DNA from: Hyphomicrobiales bacterium
Lineage (GTDB): Bacteria; Pseudomonadota; Alphaproteobacteria; Rhizobiales; Xanthobacteraceae
DNA: 7,817 bases
Reading direction: 5' to 3'
Assembly: GCA_023266695.1 (NCBI GenBank)
Contig: JAHFPO010000113.1
Location: 1 to 7,817 of the forward strand
Positions within the stretch are counted from its first letter, which is position 1. Every line of letters starts with the position of its first letter. Both the position numbers and the translations under genes were made by a program. This document shows positions 5,823-7,817 of this stretch, in pieces. The notes below the pieces were generated by a model. It ran no database searches and was not told where the DNA came from. It saw only the letters and a list, made by a program, of their open reading frames with translations.

Positions 5823-7676
5823 ATGGATAACTCCGTAAAGGCCGCCCACGTCCCGGAAGTCCTGATCGACGACGCAGAGCCCGGCGAACCCACCCGCTTG
5901 TTACGGTTCACGGGTTTCGTGGATGCGATCGCCGCTCATGAGGCAGAAGAGGTGGCGCCTGCATTCGCCGCGTTGGAGGCGGCGCTCAGTCAGGGTCTGC
6001 ATGCGGCCGGGTATTTTTCTTATGAGCTCGGCTACTTGCTGGAGCCGCGGCTGACACCGCTCCTGTGGCCGGAGCGGCGCGTGCCATTGTTATGGTTTGG
6101 CCTATTCCGCGCTTGTGAGCGGCTCGGTGGATCGAAAGCCATGGCCGCGCTCGGGGCCGAGGATGGCGGGCGGGCCTATGCCGGGCCGCTGGTGCACGAA
6201 TTCGACCCGGCTCTCTATCGCCCGCGTTATCGCAAGATCAAGAATTACATCGCGGCCGGCGATGTCTATCAGGTCAATCTTACGTTCCGTTCGCGTTTCG
6301 CGTTTCTCGGGAACCCGCGCGCTTTGTATCGCGATCTGCGCCAGGCGGCGTGCGCGGCGCATAGTGCCTATGTCGATGACGGCGAACGCACGATCCTGAG
6401 CCTTTCGCCGGAGTTGTTCTTCACGTTGAAGGACCGCTGGATCACCACGCGGCCGATGAAGGGCACGGCCGCGCGCGGCGCGAATGAAGAAGAGGACGCG
6501 AAAGCCCGCATCCATCTGCAGGCGAGCGACAAGTCCCGCGCCGAAAATCTGATGATCGTCGATCTCCTGCGCAATGATCTCGGCCGCGTGGCCGAGATGG
6601 GCAGCGTGAAGGTGGACGATCTGTTCGCGGTCGAGACCTACCCGACCTTGCATCAGATGGTCTCGTCGGTGCGCGCGCGCCTCAAACCCGGCACCCGGCC
6701 CGAGGCGCTCATCCGGGCGATCTTTCCCTGCGGATCGGTGACGGGAGCGCCGAAAATCCGCGCCATGGAGATCATCCGCGAATGCGAGACGAGCCCGCGC
6801 GGCGTCTATTGCGGAGCGATCGGATATTTTGCGCCGGATGGACGCGCCGCCTTCAATGTCGCGATCCGGACGCTCACGATCACCGACGGATGGGGCGAGC
6901 TCGGGATCGGCGGCGGGCTGGTGCAGGATTCGGAAGAGGCCGCCGAATATGCCGAATGCCTGCTGAAGGCGCGCTATTACGAAGTCCAGCGCAAACCAAT
7001 CGGCCTGATCGAGACATTGCGTCACGAGCCGTCATCGGGGTTCGTACGCATTGATCTGCATCTCGACCGCATGATGCGTTCGGCACGGGCGCTGGGCTTG
7101 GCCTTCGATCGTACAAGCGCGCGTCAAGCGCTCGACGGCGCGGTCGCGGGAGAGACGCGGACGTTGCGCGTACGGCTGACGCTCGATGAGGTGGGGAAAT
7201 TCGCGGCGACGGCTGAGCTCCTAGCCGGCGAGAACGGGCGGGTATGGACCTATGTGGTTTCACCGGTGCGGCTGTCGAGCGCCGACGCGCTCGCACGGCA
7301 CAAGACGAACTGGCGCGCAATCTATGACGAGGAACAGGCGCGCGCGGCGCGGGAGACCGGCGCCGACGAAGTGATTTTTCTGAATGAGCGCGATGAGGTG
7401 GTCGAAGCGAGCCGGACCAACGTCTTCGCCCGGATCGGCGGGCGTCTGGTCACGCCGCCCCTATCCGCGGGAGCGCTCGGCGGCTGCTTGCGGCGTGCTT
7501 TGCTCGACGACCCGCAGAGCGGCTGCGTGGAGGGCGGATTGACGCTCGACGATCTGAAGGAGGCCGATGCGGTCTATCTCGGCAATTCGCTGCGCGGGCT
7601 CATGCGCGCGGTGCCCGCGGAGACCAAAACCAAGAGCAGCCCGCTGTTGCCCGAACCATCAACGGCGCGCGGCTGA
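5823..7676 (+). CDS. pabB: Bifunctional aminodeoxychorismate synthase component I / aminodeoxychorismate lyase (PabB-PabC fusion)
   Basis: This 617-residue cytoplasmic enzyme covers two steps of p-aminobenzoate synthesis for folate. Residues about 1-390 are a chorismate-binding PabB domain: YEL in the N-terminal part (67-69), GDVYQVNLT (146-154), SLSPELFF (193-200), TRPMKGT (209-215), DLLRNDLGR (247-255), PCGSVTGAPK (302-311), YCGAIGYF (329-336) and GIGGGLVQDSEEAAEY (361-376). Lys213 in PMKG corresponds to the covalent nucleophile Lys274 of E. coli PabB, which separates PabB from anthranilate synthase TrpE. Residues about 395-617 are a class IV PLP-dependent lyase domain. Its likely PLP Lys is Lys494 in HKTNWR, with VVEASRTNVF (526-535) and a GALGG loop (550-554). 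The first domain converts chorismate to aminodeoxychorismate using ammonia from a separate PabA; the second releases pyruvate to give PABA. No PabA domain is fused or adjacent. The ATG at 5823 has no visible ribosome binding site, but homology-like sequence begins by about residue 13 and the next Met is at 107. Confidence 0.93.
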   Translation: MDNSVKAAHVPEVLIDDAEPGEPTRLLRFTGFVDAIAAHEAEEVAPAFAALEAALSQGLHAAGYFSYELGYLLEPRLTPLLWPERRVPLLWFGLFRACERLGGSKAMAALGAEDGGRAYAGPLVHEFDPALYRPRYRKIKNYIAAGDVYQVNLTFRSRFAFLGNPRALYRDLRQAACAAHSAYVDDGERTILSLSPELFFTLKDRWITTRPMKGTAARGANEEEDAKARIHLQASDKSRAENLMIVDLLRNDLGRVAEMGSVKVDDLFAVETYPTLHQMVSSVRARLKPGTRPEALIRAIFPCGSVTGAPKIRAMEIIRECETSPRGVYCGAIGYFAPDGRAAFNVAIRTLTITDGWGELGIGGGLVQDSEEAAEYAECLLKARYYEVQRKPIGLIETLRHEPSSGFVRIDLHLDRMMRSARALGLAFDRTSARQALDGAVAGETRTLRVRLTLDEVGKFAATAELLAGENGRVWTYVVSPVRLSSADALARHKTNWRAIYDEEQARAARETGADEVIFLNERDEVVEASRTNVFARIGGRLVTPPLSAGALGGCLRRALLDDPQSGCVEGGLTLDDLKEADAVYLGNSLRGLMRAVPAETKTKSSPLLPEPSTARG

Positions 7677-7696
7677 ATTGAGGAGCAAGAAGGGAA

Positions 7697-7772
7697 TGGT
7701 GCCCAGGGACGGAATTGAACCGCCGACACCGTGATTTTCAGTCACGTGCTCTACCAACTGAGCTACCTGGGC
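7697..7772 (-). tRNA. tRNA-Phe (GAA)
   Basis: Read on the minus strand, the gene starts GCCCAGGTAGCTCAG and ends CCTGGGCACCA, so the CCA tail is encoded. The cloverleaf folds fully: a 7-bp acceptor stem GCCCAGG/CCTGGGC, D-arm GCTC/GAGC, anticodon stem CGTGA/TCACG with loop CTGAAAA, and T-arm GGCGG-TTCAATT-CCGTC with one G-T pair. The anticodon GAA (7739-7737) reads Phe codons. Total length is 76 nt with CCA. It faces pabBC tail to tail, 20 nt from its stop codon. The DNA on its far side (7773-7817) shows no gene in this window. Confidence 0.97.
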
Positions 7773-7817
7773 GCCTGATCCCGCTGTTGACGGCGGGCGA
7801 TCGAGGGCGCCGGGTTA

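Noticed and set aside
6102..7025. Minus-strand open frame of 307 codons opposite pabBC
   Set aside because: The plus-strand pabBC frame has many conserved motifs across this range; the antisense frame has none.
7697..7772. tRNA-Phe as an integration site of a mobile element
   Set aside because: No integrase, direct repeat of the tRNA 3' end, or foreign-looking DNA is visible on either side within the window.

Overview
The window is GC-rich, densely coded DNA of bacterial type. It probably comes from an alphaproteobacterium of the Rhizobiales (Bradyrhizobium/Xanthobacteraceae-like). That placement is an inference from general protein flavour, strong GC bias at third codon positions and the fused pabB-pabC gene; it is not proven by any marker here.

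Layout. Positions 1-5672 hold six genes, all on the minus strand and closely spaced. In transcription order they are: an MFS permease (5672-4281), an alpha/beta-hydrolase-fold protein (4221-3436), a class III (CaiB/BaiF) CoA-transferase (3339-2137), a crotonase/enoyl-CoA hydratase-fold protein (2105-1314), an FbpC/PotA-type ABC ATPase (1283-222), and the N-terminus of a Tat-exported, iron-type solute-binding protein (172-1) that runs off the window. Gaps are 31 nt, 30 nt and 49 nt for the last three junctions, 96 nt before the CoA-transferase, and about 59 nt (or a 4-nt overlap, depending on the start) between the MFS gene and the hydrolase. They most likely form one operon read from a promoter in the 150-bp divergent region 5673-5822. 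On the plus strand, 5823-7676 encodes a bifunctional PabB-PabC protein for p-aminobenzoate (folate) synthesis. A tRNA-Phe(GAA) gene (7697-7772, minus) faces it tail to tail. No stretch longer than 300 bases lacks a gene.

How the genes may work together. The minus-strand set reads as a catabolic uptake-and-activation cluster: two import systems (MFS and ABC), a CoA-transferase to activate a carboxylic acid, a crotonase-fold enzyme to work on the acyl-CoA, and a hydrolase-fold protein. The substrate cannot be named from sequence. Two of the enzymes have altered active sites. The crotonase lacks both hydratase glutamates and carries a Tyr where methylmalonyl-CoA decarboxylase has its active-site Tyr. 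The hydrolase has Gly in place of the nucleophilic Ser while keeping a likely acid and His. A perfect 16-bp inverted repeat lies between the MFS and hydrolase genes. These three points are the most interesting features of the window. The pabBC gene and the tRNA look like ordinary housekeeping neighbours.
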